A DNA stretch of 64,000 bases from Rhyacophila brunnea (taxonomy: Eukaryota > Arthropoda > Insecta > Trichoptera > Rhyacophilidae): the NCBI GenBank assembly GCA_022495005.1, contig JAGYXB010000653.1:1364001-1428000 (forward strand). Reading direction: 5' to 3'. Shown piece after piece: positions 22,850 through 34,820 of this stretch. Positions within the stretch are counted from its first letter, which is position 1. Every line of letters begins with the position of its first letter. Made by a program: the position numbers and the translations under genes. The notes beneath the pieces are model-generated. The model worked only from the letters and a program-made list of their open reading frames with translations, had not been told where the DNA came from and ran no database searches.

Positions 22850-24074
22850 TATAGTTGAATTCTTGTGTAATAGTCAAGCACTATATTGTAACCATATCAT
22901 TTTAAACGATTTGTGTAGTCAAACTGTTGAATATCCCCAACTATCCGTTCAATCATTTGATTTTAGTATTATTATTCAATACTGTCGGTAGCTTTTCTAC
23001 TTTAACCAATAGTTACTTCAAATATATCGGTGTAATACAAAGAAAAATCTGGACATTTACATAATATATTGTAATAAATGCTGATTCAAAATGCAAAGGA
23101 TGAAGCTGCAAGCTATAGAATAATATGATGAAGAGTCAAAGGTGTTGCCACAAAACGAGCGGCCATTTTCCGCAAATTATCATAATGAAGTTTAACGTAG
23201 CTCCATTGCGGTGAGAATAGAGTTTTCTGGGAACAGTCACGCGTTTGTCCTACTCGTACATACATAGATACTTACTGGGGCCGTATTATTGAACCTCACG
23301 TCTAAAAGTGAGTTTGCTAGTTGGTACAATGCGACTAGGGTTGTGAAGTTTTAAATGAACCCATTTTATTTTTATTAAACATTGTTTTTATAACAGTTGA
23401 TAGTAACCTTATGTATAATAATTTCAAAATTTTATTTACTATAGGCATGTAAAATACTTCGATTAAGATAACAAAAAACACTTATTCTGCAATTCGAGGG
23501 CTTAATTTCAAACAACACTATCTCCAAAAGAGCAAATTTACAGGAGAGCCAAAAAACGTCTTTTTAGTTTCTTGTAACTCAACAAACGAGATGATTATTT
23601 AAAACCCAATGTTCATATTTTAAAATTTATTGCTTATTTATCTTGCTTACCATTAGACATTTTGTTTTAAAAATAGGGCTTGTAGTATTTTTCTTTGATT
23701 TTGAGTTTTATTTATCAATCGATAGTATTTTATATTGAATCCGTTTAACTGTAAATATTCACAACTGGGAATTAATTTTAACGTAGAGCTAATTTGTTTA
23801 TTTTTTATGGTTGCTATTGTCAACTGTCTTGTCTGCTACAGGCAAATGTTTTCAACAATATTCAATTACAAACTCCGTTGAATAAATTACAGAATAGATT
23901 TATCGATATCAGGTTAGGTTGAAATTTATAATATTATAATATATGTGTCGACAAAATAATAATTTTAAAATGTGCTATAACCACGGATATCTGATATATT
24001 CTTTTTTGTAATCTTTTTACCACTAAAAAATTCTATAATGCCCAATGAGACAGTAGTGTATTTAGTAATAAAAA
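22850..24074. other. Mostly AT-rich; possible transposon end at 23278
   Basis: At 23278 the sequence GGGGCCGTATTATTGAACCT resembles the end of an inverted-repeat element, but no partner end was found downstream. Nothing else is supported. Confidence 0.4.
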
Positions 24075-24182
24075 AACAATCATATACAAACACACATGCT
24101 TTGAGAAAATCATATTGTTACCTCAAACTCGGGCCACCCGCATGAAAGATCAGCACTTTACCCACTGAACTACGAAGGCTGC
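24075..24182 (-). mobile_element. SINE family A body with a different tRNA-like head (A4)
   Basis: On the minus strand, GTAGTTCAGTGGGTAAAGTG and a degenerate B-box region (GGCCCGAGTTTGAGG) form a tRNA-like head. ACAATATGATTTTCTCAAAG and the TGTGTTTGTATATGATTGT segment follow, matching the family A body. The head differs from A1 and A2 more than the body does. Confidence 0.6.
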
Positions 24183-24352
24183 AGTCATGGGACCGCAAAT
24201 TAGATGAAAATTGATAATACGAGTATAATGCATGTGTTAACAAAATAATAATTTGATAATTGGCTATAACATCATCAGCTAATATGAACCAAATATGGCT
24301 GTATTCTGAAACACGACCACATTTTCGTAGTTTTCTATTGTATTAACATATT

Positions 24353-24607
24353 TGAGTCGCCTAGAGTCATTACTCACATTTTGAAATTTTGTCATCAGTA
24401 ATTTTAAAGGCATTTATCTATATAAAGAAAAATAGTTGGCTATCAAAAGTCACTTTAAACCATGTAAAAATCGTTGACAACGTTGACTGTTGGTGTCATA
24501 ACTCACATTTTTAAATGACTATCGTGATTTTTGTCATTAAATCCTTTCTGACCAATCAGGGATCTCTATTTCTGATAGTCTGCCGTGTGTATGCAGCCTT
24601 AGTAGTA

Positions 24608-24645
<38 letters not shown>

Positions 24646-24772
24646 GTAAATCGACTCACTCACTCATTAATATTTGAGGGAGTTCAATACTTTTCTTCTA
24701 AATACAAAACACAGTGCTCTGGTGACTTTTTGCGAATATATCAAAACTCGAGTTATGACTCTAGACAACTCA
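24353..24772. mobile_element. MITE family M1, copy 1
   Basis: The ends TGAGTCGCCTAGAGTCAT and ATGACTCTAGACAACTCA are imperfect inverted repeats of about 30 bp. The whole 420 bp is homologous in the same orientation to 26221-26661, with shared blocks AAAAATCGTTGACAA, TGACCAATC/TAACCAATC and CACTCATTAATATT. It contains a TA microsatellite that is absent from copy 2. Confidence 0.85.
24613..24642. repeat. (TA)n microsatellite
   Basis: An uninterrupted run of 15 TA dinucleotides inside MITE M1 copy 1. The corresponding place in copy 2 has an A-run instead (about 26506-26517). Confidence 0.95.
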
Positions 24773-26220
24773 TCTATGTAGTCATGAATAAGTTAACATA
24801 TTATAGCACCATGGTCCTTAATATAAAATTGTTAAACTCATTTTTAAATAGATTTTGAAAATCCAACCCCTGACATTCGTGGAAAATTATTTGTTGAAGC
24901 GAAAATCTAAACCAGCTGTTGGGTTCCGCTACTTGCATCGAAATAATGCCCTTTGACTGCAAAGCCACTGTGCAAATTTAATTAAACGTTTTAAAGATAC
25001 CTGCGAACGTGTTACATTACGGCTTGCACGCACAGAGAAAAGCTTTTCCAAAGTAATAAAATATGTCATAGTTTATTATACCATAAATTATTTTAATGGG
25101 TTGTTGAACTACGTTGGCGAATTTTTCTGTTGTGAACTACATTCACACAGCGCCGCGGAAACTGTTTAATTTATGATGAGCAGTGGTATTAAATGTCCAC
25201 AAGAATATCTAAAATCTGGTGGATGTAGATGGTAGCGAATAACTAAGAACTGAGAAAACGTAATGGAGTTACGGGAGTTTTCCTAAGGTACAGAACTAAC
25301 CTATCATTGATAATGCCAATTGGGGACGCAATAACTGTATTCAATCAAGTCGCTTCGAATGTTGATATATTCCACTTACGCGAGGTGAGTTTAGGTGGTC
25401 GTTGTTTTATTAGTTTTTAAGATAGACAACTACTTAGTTCACGTCTTGGTGTATTTACAAGTAGATTTTTACTCATATTATCCAGTTTTTTATTTAAATA
25501 TTGTTTTCATTATTTCTATGTCATAATAAATGCGTTGAATTTGTTGTGTCATTATAATATTATGATGTAAAATAAATAAATTTTAATTTGAAGCCTTCAC
25601 TCAGCAGTACATGAAGCATAGCCGACAATGGTGAAACATCGTTTAAATATGATAATGCTTTGAACAATACAACTTTACCTACTAAAATTATTGTTAAAGT
25701 GTATGCAGTGAATTAAAAAAATTGTTATATTCAGGATGTGATCTCTTAATATAGTAATTATCAATCTTTATTATTGTACATCAAGTCTCTTTAATTTTAA
25801 CAAAAAATCTTGGCTCGGATATCAACATCAACAAGAAAGCGACTGAATAATTAATGGATGATTGAGACAAAGAGATCAGTGCAAGATCGCTCCAAATGGA
25901 AGGGGATGGTTTATCGATCACTACATTTAGCAAAGATGAATGTGAAGAGAGAATAACATACATTTTTTACACTATTGATGTATTTTCTTAGAAAGCAAAA
26001 CAAATGCATTTGGTAAAATAAATAACCATATAAAAAGCCCTAATGTGTTGATTTAATCAATAAATAAACAAAATAAAAAAATATTAATTCACACTGTTAA
26101 CCATTAAATCTTTTAAAAATATTTGAGAGAATAATTAAACCATACTTTAATGTTAAAAATAACCATAAATGAGTGTGAAATAATAAGATAAGTACTTAAA
26201 TCTATTCAGCGAATGTACAT
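24773..26220. other. AT-rich DNA, nothing recognised
   Basis: Spacer between the two M1 copies. No repeat, RNA gene or convincing ORF was seen. Confidence 0.5.
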
Positions 26221-26661
26221 TTGAGTCGCTTAGAATCATACCTCACATATTGCAATTTTGTCGTTTTTTAGTTAAATATGCCAAGTGATTCTAAATGAAT
26301 TAATCTATATACCGAAAAATAGTTGAGTATTAAAAGTCAATTTAAATCATGTGAAAATCGTTGACAAAGTTCATTGTTGGTGTAATATGTCGTATATTTC
26401 AAAGAATAGAGTTTTGTCACCAACGCCTTCCTAACCAATCGGGGAGCTCTATTTCTCATAGTATGCTGTATGTCTGCAACGTTAGGAGTATTAGGTATAT
26501 ATTTTAAAAAAAAAAAAGTTATTCGACTCTCTCACTCATTAATATTCTAGGGAGTTCAATACTGTTCTTCTAATTACAAAAAATAGTGCTCTGTTGGTTT
26601 TTAGCGATTATCTCAAAACTTGATTTTTGGAATATGTGAGTTATGATTCTAAGCGACTCAT
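26221..26661. mobile_element. MITE family M1, copy 2
   Basis: The termini are close to perfect: TGAGTCGCTTAGAATCATAC on the left, and on the right the complement of TGAGTCGCTTAGAATCATAA. The inverted match continues through CTCACATAT on both sides. It is about 440 bp, non-coding, and lies 1.9 kb from copy 1. The target duplication could not be fixed. Confidence 0.85.
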
Positions 26662-28063
26662 TTGATCACAGTATTGAATTACATCCTTTATCCTCTATCG
26701 TTAGAGGGTTCTAGTAGTATTAATACTTAAGTTTTATACCTAGAATCTGATCCTATTGTTACTAAAATGATCAAATATTATATACGATTTATAATTATTA
26801 TAAAACTATATTTTGAATAGGTACCTACCCAAATTATAATTCAGCCTATTGATTAAAATTAGTCGTAAATACACACTTAGACCGAATGTAATATATTATT
26901 TTTTAACATCGTAAATTCATACGAGAGAAGGAATCTGAGATGAATATACTTAATCAATAGGTTTTTTTGTCTGACTTTGGAAAAACGTGCTTTTATAATG
27001 TGACGTCTATAGTTAATTGATTTATGATTCAGTATTGAGTGCTTTCTTCGGACCAGTATTATGAAAACGACTTCATTCAGATGAATTTACCCTGAATCGC
27101 TTTTTCAAGTTTCCATTTCATTCGTATTTTCTAAGAAATATTCCCAAACCTTTTATCTCTTTTACATAAATTACCGACTACTAAAGAAAACCTTTTTCTT
27201 TAAACATGCTCATATTTAAATTTTTAAAGTAAAAGTCTACTGAAATTTCTTTACAATTAAACAATATTCACTAGTTAACTTGAGTAAAATATATACCTAT
27301 TTTGAATACGACATAATAATTACCTACCAATTGAATGTTACTCAAAGACCCGACTGAATTATACTACTTAACAAAAAATAGCGGCCATTGATTATTGGCA
27401 CGTATTTTAATACCAATAAATGTAATTACAATTTATTTAGTTCATATATAAAATATTAAATCATACATGTTCTGTCAAATTTTTATAGTAGAAAACTAGG
27501 ATGGAATGAATTGAATTCAAAATTAAATTATCATTCAAAAAAGATTTATTTAGTTTTATAAAGCCATATAAGTCATAATAGAAACCGAAGAGTCTAAATG
27601 AAAAAAAAATATACGAAAAGAAAGAATTCTTTTTTTTATATCATACAAAATATTATGAATTTGATTCCACGAATGGGCGATCTTTGAAAAATTATAGTCT
27701 TCGGAAAAAGGATTTAATATTATATGAATCTGATTACCGTCTGTGGTATATAATATACGTATAGAAATAAAATATGTACATATTATTATGTACTAATGAT
27801 AATTTATTTATTATAACAAAGAACTGTAATTTCTAATCTTTAAAGTATGTATTATTTTTTTTTTTTGTAAATTCTCATAACGCCTTTATAAATTTGAATG
27901 ATATATAGTTTTAAATGGAAAAAGGTATTTTGAACAACAATACGAAAAAAGGGTCTTGATAATATTCAATTAAAAAAAATCGTTGATTAGTAGTAATATC
28001 GATGTTTTGGTTATGTGTTCTTTCCAAGTATGTAGATATTCAACTACTTTCATATAAAAATTC
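26662..28063. other. AT-rich DNA, nothing recognised
   Basis: Includes A- and T-homopolymer runs near 27600 and 27850. No gene or repeat was supported. Confidence 0.5.
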
Positions 28064-28342
28064 TAATGGATTTAAGTTTTGTACTATTCCATTTGAGTCT
28101 TTTTTTGCAATCCGGGTTTCGCCTTTCGGTATCTACAGGATTTAGGCACCAAAAGGTAAATACACACTGACAACGAATACAATTAATTCTAACTTATATA
28201 ATAAATGAATACAATAAAGTAGGTGAAAACTTTATCACCCACCCATTAAGTCAAGTATCACAATAAAAATATTACCAACAAATAAAAAAACAACAAATAA
28301 AAAAATGACTCAAATGGAATAGTACAAAACTTAAATCCATTA
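28064..28342. mobile_element. Inverted-repeat element with perfect 36-bp ends
   Basis: Positions 28064-28099 (TAATGGATTTAAGTTTTGTA and 16 more bases) are repeated exactly in inverse complement at 28307-28342. The interior of about 207 bp is A-rich with CAA/AAATAAAAAA runs and has no coding potential. Exact 36-bp ends suggest a young MITE or foldback element. The target duplication is unclear. Confidence 0.85.
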
Positions 28343-29043
28343 AAATTAAAATTTAAATTGCATCAAGTACTTACACTTTATAATTTTAATATAATTTTGT
28401 TTAATAATGTCATATTAACGATACGTTTTGTTAAATATTTTAAAACTATGTTAAAGTAATACGCCCACTTCATTTCATATTGTGATTGATTTCCACTAAC
28501 AATTTTATTATTGGGGAAAATACGCCGAATTTAAAAAAAAATAACAGGAAAGAATTTAGCCTATAAATAAAATACATATTCTATTTTGAGCAATATCCCC
28601 GTAGGTCTCGTTGATAAGCGGCCTAAAGTTACCATTATGAATGATCAATAACTGATTGATATTTAGAGCAACCACATAAATCCAATTCTAACATTATTCA
28701 CAACAGATTCATGTTTAATTTTGAATAATCTCATACTCAACATCAACTAAAGAGATATCAACATGGAAATATCAACTGGTAAACATTGAATCAATCTATA
28801 CATAAACTATTAAGCTTTCTATTTATAGACTCGTTTACAATTTATAGAAGTATACCGTTAAATAGGAATAGTTTTATTGTAGAGGTTACGTAATGTTCGA
28901 ATCTCGACATTGGGTCAAATTCACACGTTATTTTTTTCAATTAATATGTGTATTGGATCTCGAATGGCGAACTTACTTGAAGATATCTTGTCATTTATGA
29001 AATTATCATTTTTTTATTTTTATTTTTTATGCAATGCTGGTAT
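28343..29043. other. AT-rich DNA, nothing recognised
   Basis: No supported feature. Confidence 0.5.
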
Positions 29044-29133
29044 CGGTGGCGAGGGGTGGAGGTAGGCTGTTAAGATTCGACAAAAATAGTGCACACTAAA
29101 CTTTGTCAGTCATACTTATCAGTTTTCAACTAG
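29044..29133 (+). mobile_element. Truncated sister of the 17-kb hAT-like element
   Basis: CGGTGGCGAGGGGTGGAGGT, then GGCTGTTAAGATTCGAC, AAAAATAGTGCACACT and TTTGTCAGTCATACTTAT match the left end of the element at 17006. After about 90 bp the match stops where a SINE B 3' part begins. No right end was found. Confidence 0.8.
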
Positions 29134-29309
29134 TGGCAAGTAAGTACACATATTATTTTTCAATTTGTGTATGAGTCAGAGTATGGACCTAATGGATTGA
29201 GCAAGTGGCTGACATCCATTTCTCGTAAAAACCACATCTTGTAATACAAACCTCCTCCCTGTGGAGGACCATAATGATCTTATTAGGATAGGACATGGTC
29301 GAAAAATAA
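29134..29309 (+). mobile_element. SINE family B, 5'-truncated copy B2
   Basis: It lacks the tRNA-like head and starts at the GGCAAGTA segment. The body CCTAATGGATTGAGCAAGTG, GCTGACATCCATTT, CTGTGGAGGACCATAATGAT and GGACATGGTCGAAAAAT match copy B1 at 32570-32803. It abuts the truncated hAT-like end, so it was probably inserted there. Confidence 0.85.
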
Positions 29310-30988
29310 ATTAGTAGTCATTGTTTAATTTTAATTCATTGGCTTGAGTTTTATAACCGGAATTAAAACTTGCAGTGTGAATGAACGTTAGCTGATTTAA
29401 CATTAATTTATATTTGAACTTCATGTGATTCATATAAAACTTTTAAATCAATATAGAGCTGAAGTGGTGGTATATAGAAAGGTTATCGCTACAAATACAT
29501 TGCTTAAGTATAGATACGGTCATAGTATTTTCATATTTAAACTAGATGACTAGCAGTTACATCATAATATATGCAAATGCTAAGTACACCTAGAGTGAAG
29601 TGAACATACCGTTGGAAAGCTGCAACTACACACAAGTGTGCGAAGCTTTCACAAGGCTCACGCGATGAAGTCTTGTGGCATTACTAGTTTAGACTAATTA
29701 ACGGCTGTACCACCGATGACATTTAACAACGTATATCTTTTCAAAAACATTAAAGTCATAAAAATACTATTTTTGGCATCTATTTAATTTCGTGGTAATA
29801 TTAACTCTTTACAATGTAAGAATAACTTGGTAAATATTATCTTTTTTAAGATTTATTATCGGTAGGTAGTCAATTATTTAACTATCTAAGTGATTTTATA
29901 TCGTTTGGTCACACGGCGACTTAAAATTAAAATACTAGTTAATGCGATGGGTGAGCATGATATTCCCCACACAGTTTCATAATCAATTCACAGTTACTCA
30001 ATGATATACAGAGGCAAAACATCACCCCTTACAACTTTTATACCTAAATTATATAAAGATTTATTAATTACTTCTACTACATTTTACCATTTTATGGTGG
30101 ACACATTTTACAACGACAATTCATTAGTTAACTTTTGACAATTTCACAGAATACACTATAATTTATTAATTATTTATATAACCTACCTTAACTATCCGTT
30201 CTACATTAAATTATTATCCCCAAACAACGCACGATCTGTCTATCTACATAAAACTTTCAGATCAAGAATCCATGTAAATTTAAGTATTTTTTTTTAAACC
30301 AATTGCTAAAGCTTTCTCTCAGATGGTCATATTCATAAAAACTATTATGAAATAGATTCATAGGTATTGTATAATAAAAGTAATCATAAAACTAAGTGAA
30401 ATATTCTCAGTGTTTCTGCTCATGAGGTTATTATAAATAACCCAAGATATAGAAGTTTACTATTTTTCATATAAATTGTTAAAATTTAATAATAGTTTGA
30501 AAAATATAATATGACTCAATTTGTTAGAGTAATGAGCAGCAAAAAAAAAGTTATTTTCGGGATAAGATGTATGGTTTTATGGTAATTATGGTAGTTTGAA
30601 AAAAATATTTTATGGCACATCATTAAGAAAGCAACTAAATATAACTCATATTATAACTCAACGACTGACGGAAATAGCTAATCGAAAGGTTTCTCCAAAT
30701 GGATGGAGATTGTTAGCGATACCTGTGATGTCAGCAATCACTATACATAGAAATGAGGCAAATGGTATGAGGAGATAATTAAATTTGTTTATCAAAAATA
30801 GAACATTTCATATAGATACTCCCTTAGAAACCAATGAATTATTATAGAACATACAAAAAGTGATAAGCTAAAAATATAAAGTATTATCTAAGCACAGTTT
30901 GTAAAGGTTAATAAACATCAAAGAAACCTATTTATTGTAGGTATAAAAAATATTACTTTTACCATAATTTACAAGACGTATAGAGGTA
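29310..30988. other. No supported feature
   Basis: A less AT-rich patch at about 29580-29730 has no ORF or repeat partner. The short open frame at 30596-30778 has no recognised domain. Confidence 0.45.
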
Positions 30989-31404
30989 ACGTCGTGATGG
31001 CTGAGCGGTAAAATGCCAACTTATAAAATTATGCGTCTCGGGCTCAAATCCCGTGTCTGGAAAAATATTATACTGTTTTTTTTTAATATGCATTTGAACC
31101 AGGTGCCTAATGTTGTAACTTGCGAGTTGAAGTCGCCAGGCGACATGACGTCATATGACATCATTGTGACGTACTATCGGGGGGAGTCAATAGCATTCAA
31201 GATATTAACGCTACTCTAATACTGGCGTTATTCATTGTCCCCATACACAAATAGGCGTTTCAGCATAATAATATCTATGGTGAGTTGTGTGCATTGGGCG
31301 GCTCGCCTCGATGCGTGTATTGAGCTTACGTCACAATTACGTCATGTCGTCGGGTGACTTCATGTCACAAGTTACAACATAGGGCTGCAGAGCATGGACT
31401 TAAC
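30989..31404 (+). mobile_element. SINE family B, copy B4, interrupted by a MITE
   Basis: A tRNA-like head (GGCTGAGCGGTAAAATGCC; B box GGGCTCAAATCCCGTG) is followed by the start of the family B body (ATATTATACTG, T-run, TGCATTTGAACCAG). The match breaks at 31104 and resumes after 31385 with CAGAGCATGGACCTTAAC-like sequence. That corresponds to CAGAGTATGGACCTAATG of copy B2. CAG occurs on both sides of the break. The rest of the body is lost or too diverged. Confidence 0.65.
31104..31385. mobile_element. MITE nested in SINE B4, 282 bp
   Basis: The ends GCCTAATGTTGTAACTTG and CAAGTTACAACATAGGGC are inverted repeats. The match continues through GACATGACGTCA / TTACGTCATGTCG, giving arms of roughly 60-70 bp. 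The centre is GC-richer than the surroundings. The element interrupts a SINE B copy and is thus younger than that SINE insertion. Confidence 0.8.
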
Positions 31405-32569
31405 AAAATAAACAAAAGTAAAAGCATTATATCATAAGTTGATTCATTAACTCCACAATGTTGACATTTTGTGCATGAAAAATCCTGTTTCACTTTTCCC
31501 ACATTAATTGTACAGCGATCTAGGTATCCTGCGCTGATGATGGAGCATTGTGATTTATATTGATATGCAAGGTAGCGTGCTATATAATAATTATTACGAT
31601 TGTGCGTAAATAAATTACTGACAATTTAATATATTAAACATGATTTTTTTAAATAGTAAGTTTTGTCGAAAAAAAAAAGTCAAAATATTTCGCGGGATAC
31701 GGACCCCAGTTTGACAATAAACACTTTTATAAAATTATGTCATTCAGTATACCAACATGAAAATGCACTTCATGTCTTTTACCTTAAAACGAATGTCTTT
31801 GTTTGGGTGGTAAGAGAGAAATCTTGAGGAAATCTGGTGATGTAATATTACTTAATGTATGAAACTAACAAGAGTAAAATTAATAGACGATAATTATATT
31901 ATACTTTAGCGGTTTTTGCACGTTACTCTTTGTTATGTTTGCGAGCTTACTGAAAACTTTAGTCTACATCCACATCCGGTCTTAATGCAAAGTGAGTCTG
32001 GGTGACAATTCCGCCTGCAAGTGTTTCCTGACAAACTTTCCATAATAACTTACTTTTACGTCAAACTAATATGCATGAGAAATTTTATTTACATACTTTG
32101 CATTAAAGCCTTGCTTAGCAAATATGCCATAAACATATTGCGTGATACTTAATCTTAGTAATAATTAACAATTAAAAGTGGGTTAAGTAGAAACAACTAT
32201 AATATTAAGGCACAGAGAACATGCAAGAGGAGTGTATTATATGACATGAAATTGAAAGGCATTATTTCTGCAGTAGAACGTTGTGTCACTTGTCATGACT
32301 ATGAAATTGAAAGTGACATACTATAATATGACTCTCCAATTCCATGCTTAATCATCGGTATTAAAACGTGAGTGACAAAAACCAATCTAAATGCGCCCTG
32401 TCTCTTACGAATTCATATATTTAATGATATTCCACTGAAGGTATTTTGTTATCCTATTATTATATGCTAACATCCACTAAATTAAGCCGATTTTGAGATA
32501 AGCTGGAATCAGAGTCAGTTGGTCTTATAACTGGGAGTTTTAAATTTAGTAATAATGCGCGTAATAAAT
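31405..32569. other. AT-rich DNA, nothing recognised
   Basis: No repeat or gene was supported. Confidence 0.5.
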
Positions 32570-32803
32570 TTAGTAGTAAAGGCGCGGCTTAAGCATTGGA
32601 CTATAACGCCGTGGGTCCTAGGTTCGAATCTTGGGTCTGGCAAGTACATATATTGTTTTTCAATTTCAGTGTATGCACCTAATAGGTTGAGCAAGTGGCT
32701 GACATCCATTTGTCGTAAAAAACAAAATCTGTTAATACAAACCTCTACTCTGTGGAGGCCCATAATATGATCCTTTTAGGATCGGACATGGTCCAAAAAA
32801 AAA
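32570..32803 (+). mobile_element. SINE family B, copy B1 (full length)
   Basis: The head has an A-box-like GGCTTAAGCATTGGAC and a B box GGTTCGAATCT at 32621-32631. The body runs GGCAAGTACATATATTG, GCACCTAATAGGTTGAGCAA, GTGGCTGACATCCATTT, CTGTGGAGGCCCATAATATG and GGACATGGTCC, then an A-run. Both small open frames crossing it are coding shadows. This is the reference copy for the family in the window. Confidence 0.9.
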
Positions 32804-34194
32804 TGTTTGTGTATAAATTTGATTAGGTACTTAACTGATTTTTTGGGAAGGTCACATAGTGCCCTAGTTAGCGATGGCTTCAAGTATATGAGAAAGTGGG
32901 AGTGGCCGTTGATTAGATATTATCACTGATCGCATATACTAGAGAACTGAAACTCAGCTCCTGTCCTTGAAGCAAGGAGTGTTCTGTGCCAGCTTTATTT
33001 CTAAATTTACTTTCATAATAAAATTATAGCACTATGCGGTAATAGCTATTTTAAATTAAATAGTTCTCCACCCCAACTTGTCGATTATTGAATTTTCACT
33101 CGAAACCACGTCGAATTGACACTCGACGGGATTTGAAGCTGTATAACCACTGGTGTCGTGCCAATGTGCTTTAACCAATTAAGCTACGGGAATCCTACTT
33201 AATTACGTTAGTATTTTAACTGGTATTTACTACATGAAATGATGATCAAATTGCGTTATAATGTTGTAATGAATTGTTTGGTGAATAACAGAAATAGTTT
33301 ATTATTACTTTTGTTTTTAAAATATTTTTATTATTAACCCTAATTTGTAGCGCAAAATCTAAAGTATTATTTGTAGTATTTTGTTTGTATTATGATGCAA
33401 TATATACCCAAGATACGCACCAACACTTTAATCTGTGTTTTTATCTACTTATTATGTCGGTCTTGGGATTTGTATATAGTTTTTAAGTATTGGTAGTTTA
33501 AAAATATCATTACGTATGAACTTAATAAAAAAACAGCAATTTTAGATACGAATTATTTAAAAGTATTCAAATAATGGACGTTTATATAAATATATGTTTA
33601 AAAAGAATTTATGTTTTGAATACATGTCTGGAAAACGTTTTTTTGTTAGACTTCGCATAAATGCATGACTTTTTTTATGGATTTCATGTTAATCAATCAA
33701 TTTGAATGACATACACTTCATATGTTTATAATAACATGATCGCAAATTGATTGATGATCAAATAATATTATGAGTAAACTTTAATCATAGAATCTCTATT
33801 ATTATTATTATCAGTCTAGACTCTAAGTAGACTTTATAGTAACTCTCAACATTTTTTATTTGTCGGATCCCTTGAAGTATTTTGTAAAAAATTGGCGACC
33901 CCACGTGGTTAACACACATTAAACTCCATCAAGGTAAATGACAGGTAGTGACATACCTTGCTAAACTTCCGCCCCTAAGGTGACTCAAACCTCCGTTCTT
34001 TACTATATACGTCTCAAATTGAATTCAAATCTACCACTCATCACATTTTATTATATATATGAGGCTTTCTTTACTATGTACATCCAAATAAACTCTACAA
34101 AGACTGATACACACATCCACAAACATTAACAGCCAGAGTTAGCGTCGCAGGAGATAATTTTATTATAAATTTAAATTTAAAATATATTATAATC
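32804..34194. other. Mostly AT-rich; one SINE copy and a possible hAT end
   Basis: Besides the SINE C copy listed separately, 33837-33905 (CTCTCAACATTTTTTATTTG, then GGCGACCCC) resembles the left end of a hAT element, but no matching right end with a duplication could be shown. Confidence 0.4.
33100..33195 (-). mobile_element. tRNA-derived SINE head, family C-like
   Basis: On the minus strand: CGTAGCTTAATTGGTTAAAG as A box, CATTGGCACGACACC, then a degenerate B box (GCTTCAAATCCCGTCG). The order and the AATTGG(T)TAAAGCA-CATTGGC core match the family C heads at 38545 and 46783. Confidence 0.6.
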
Positions 34195-34820
34195 ACGTTA
34201 TGTGATGTCACAGAAAGCTGCCGCTATGGAAAAAAATGTGTAATTTCGTTTTTATTGGTATTTAAAATGTTATCAGACTGATGCTTCCATCCCATAGCAC
34301 ATTTTGAAAACTTTAAACGAACATTGTCAGTTAGCAAAATCTGCCGACATCACCAGAACAACAATAAGGTCACCTCACGCGAACCGCGCTGCATCGACAC
34401 TCGCATGACTCAATGAACGTTTTTCATTCTTCGATCATTTTCTACAGGCCTACACATCTTTGACTCACATAAAAATCGCGTGTTTTTGTTTTTAGTGGTT
34501 GGCACTATGTATTTTCTATAATAATGTTGTTTATTATCTATGGTTTGTAGGTTGGGTTCTGTTCAAAATATTATCTACGGATGCAATATCGCTAGTAATT
34601 TTAATGTACGCACACGTAGAAACTGTTAAAATTAATTCAAATTAGCATGCATAATACTACTAATACTAACTAATAATATAAATACTAACACATTAGAGTT
34701 GGCACTCTCCATCATTGAATTTATAGAGATTGTGATCGTACAAAATATTCTGCAAAATGATGAAACCATAGACTTATTGGTCGCCGTGATAGTACGCGAT
34801 GTGCATTATGATGTATTTGA
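34195..34820. repeat. Dispersed repeat family F, copy 2
   Basis: Co-linear with 17720-18355. The best-preserved blocks are CTGATGCT, CTTTAAACGAACATTGTCAG, GGTCACCTCACGCGAACCGC and GACTCAATGAACGTTTTTCA near the start, and GTTGGCACTCTCCAT, TTTATAGAGATTGTGAT and GAAACCATAGACTTATT at the end. Differences are spread out, so both copies are old. Confidence 0.8.

Noticed and set aside
22734..22991. 85-codon open frame with GHKLTPSGPRVGHPCF
   Set aside because: It begins with TTG and its distinctive part is the GC-rich end of the hAT-like MITE, not a protein domain.
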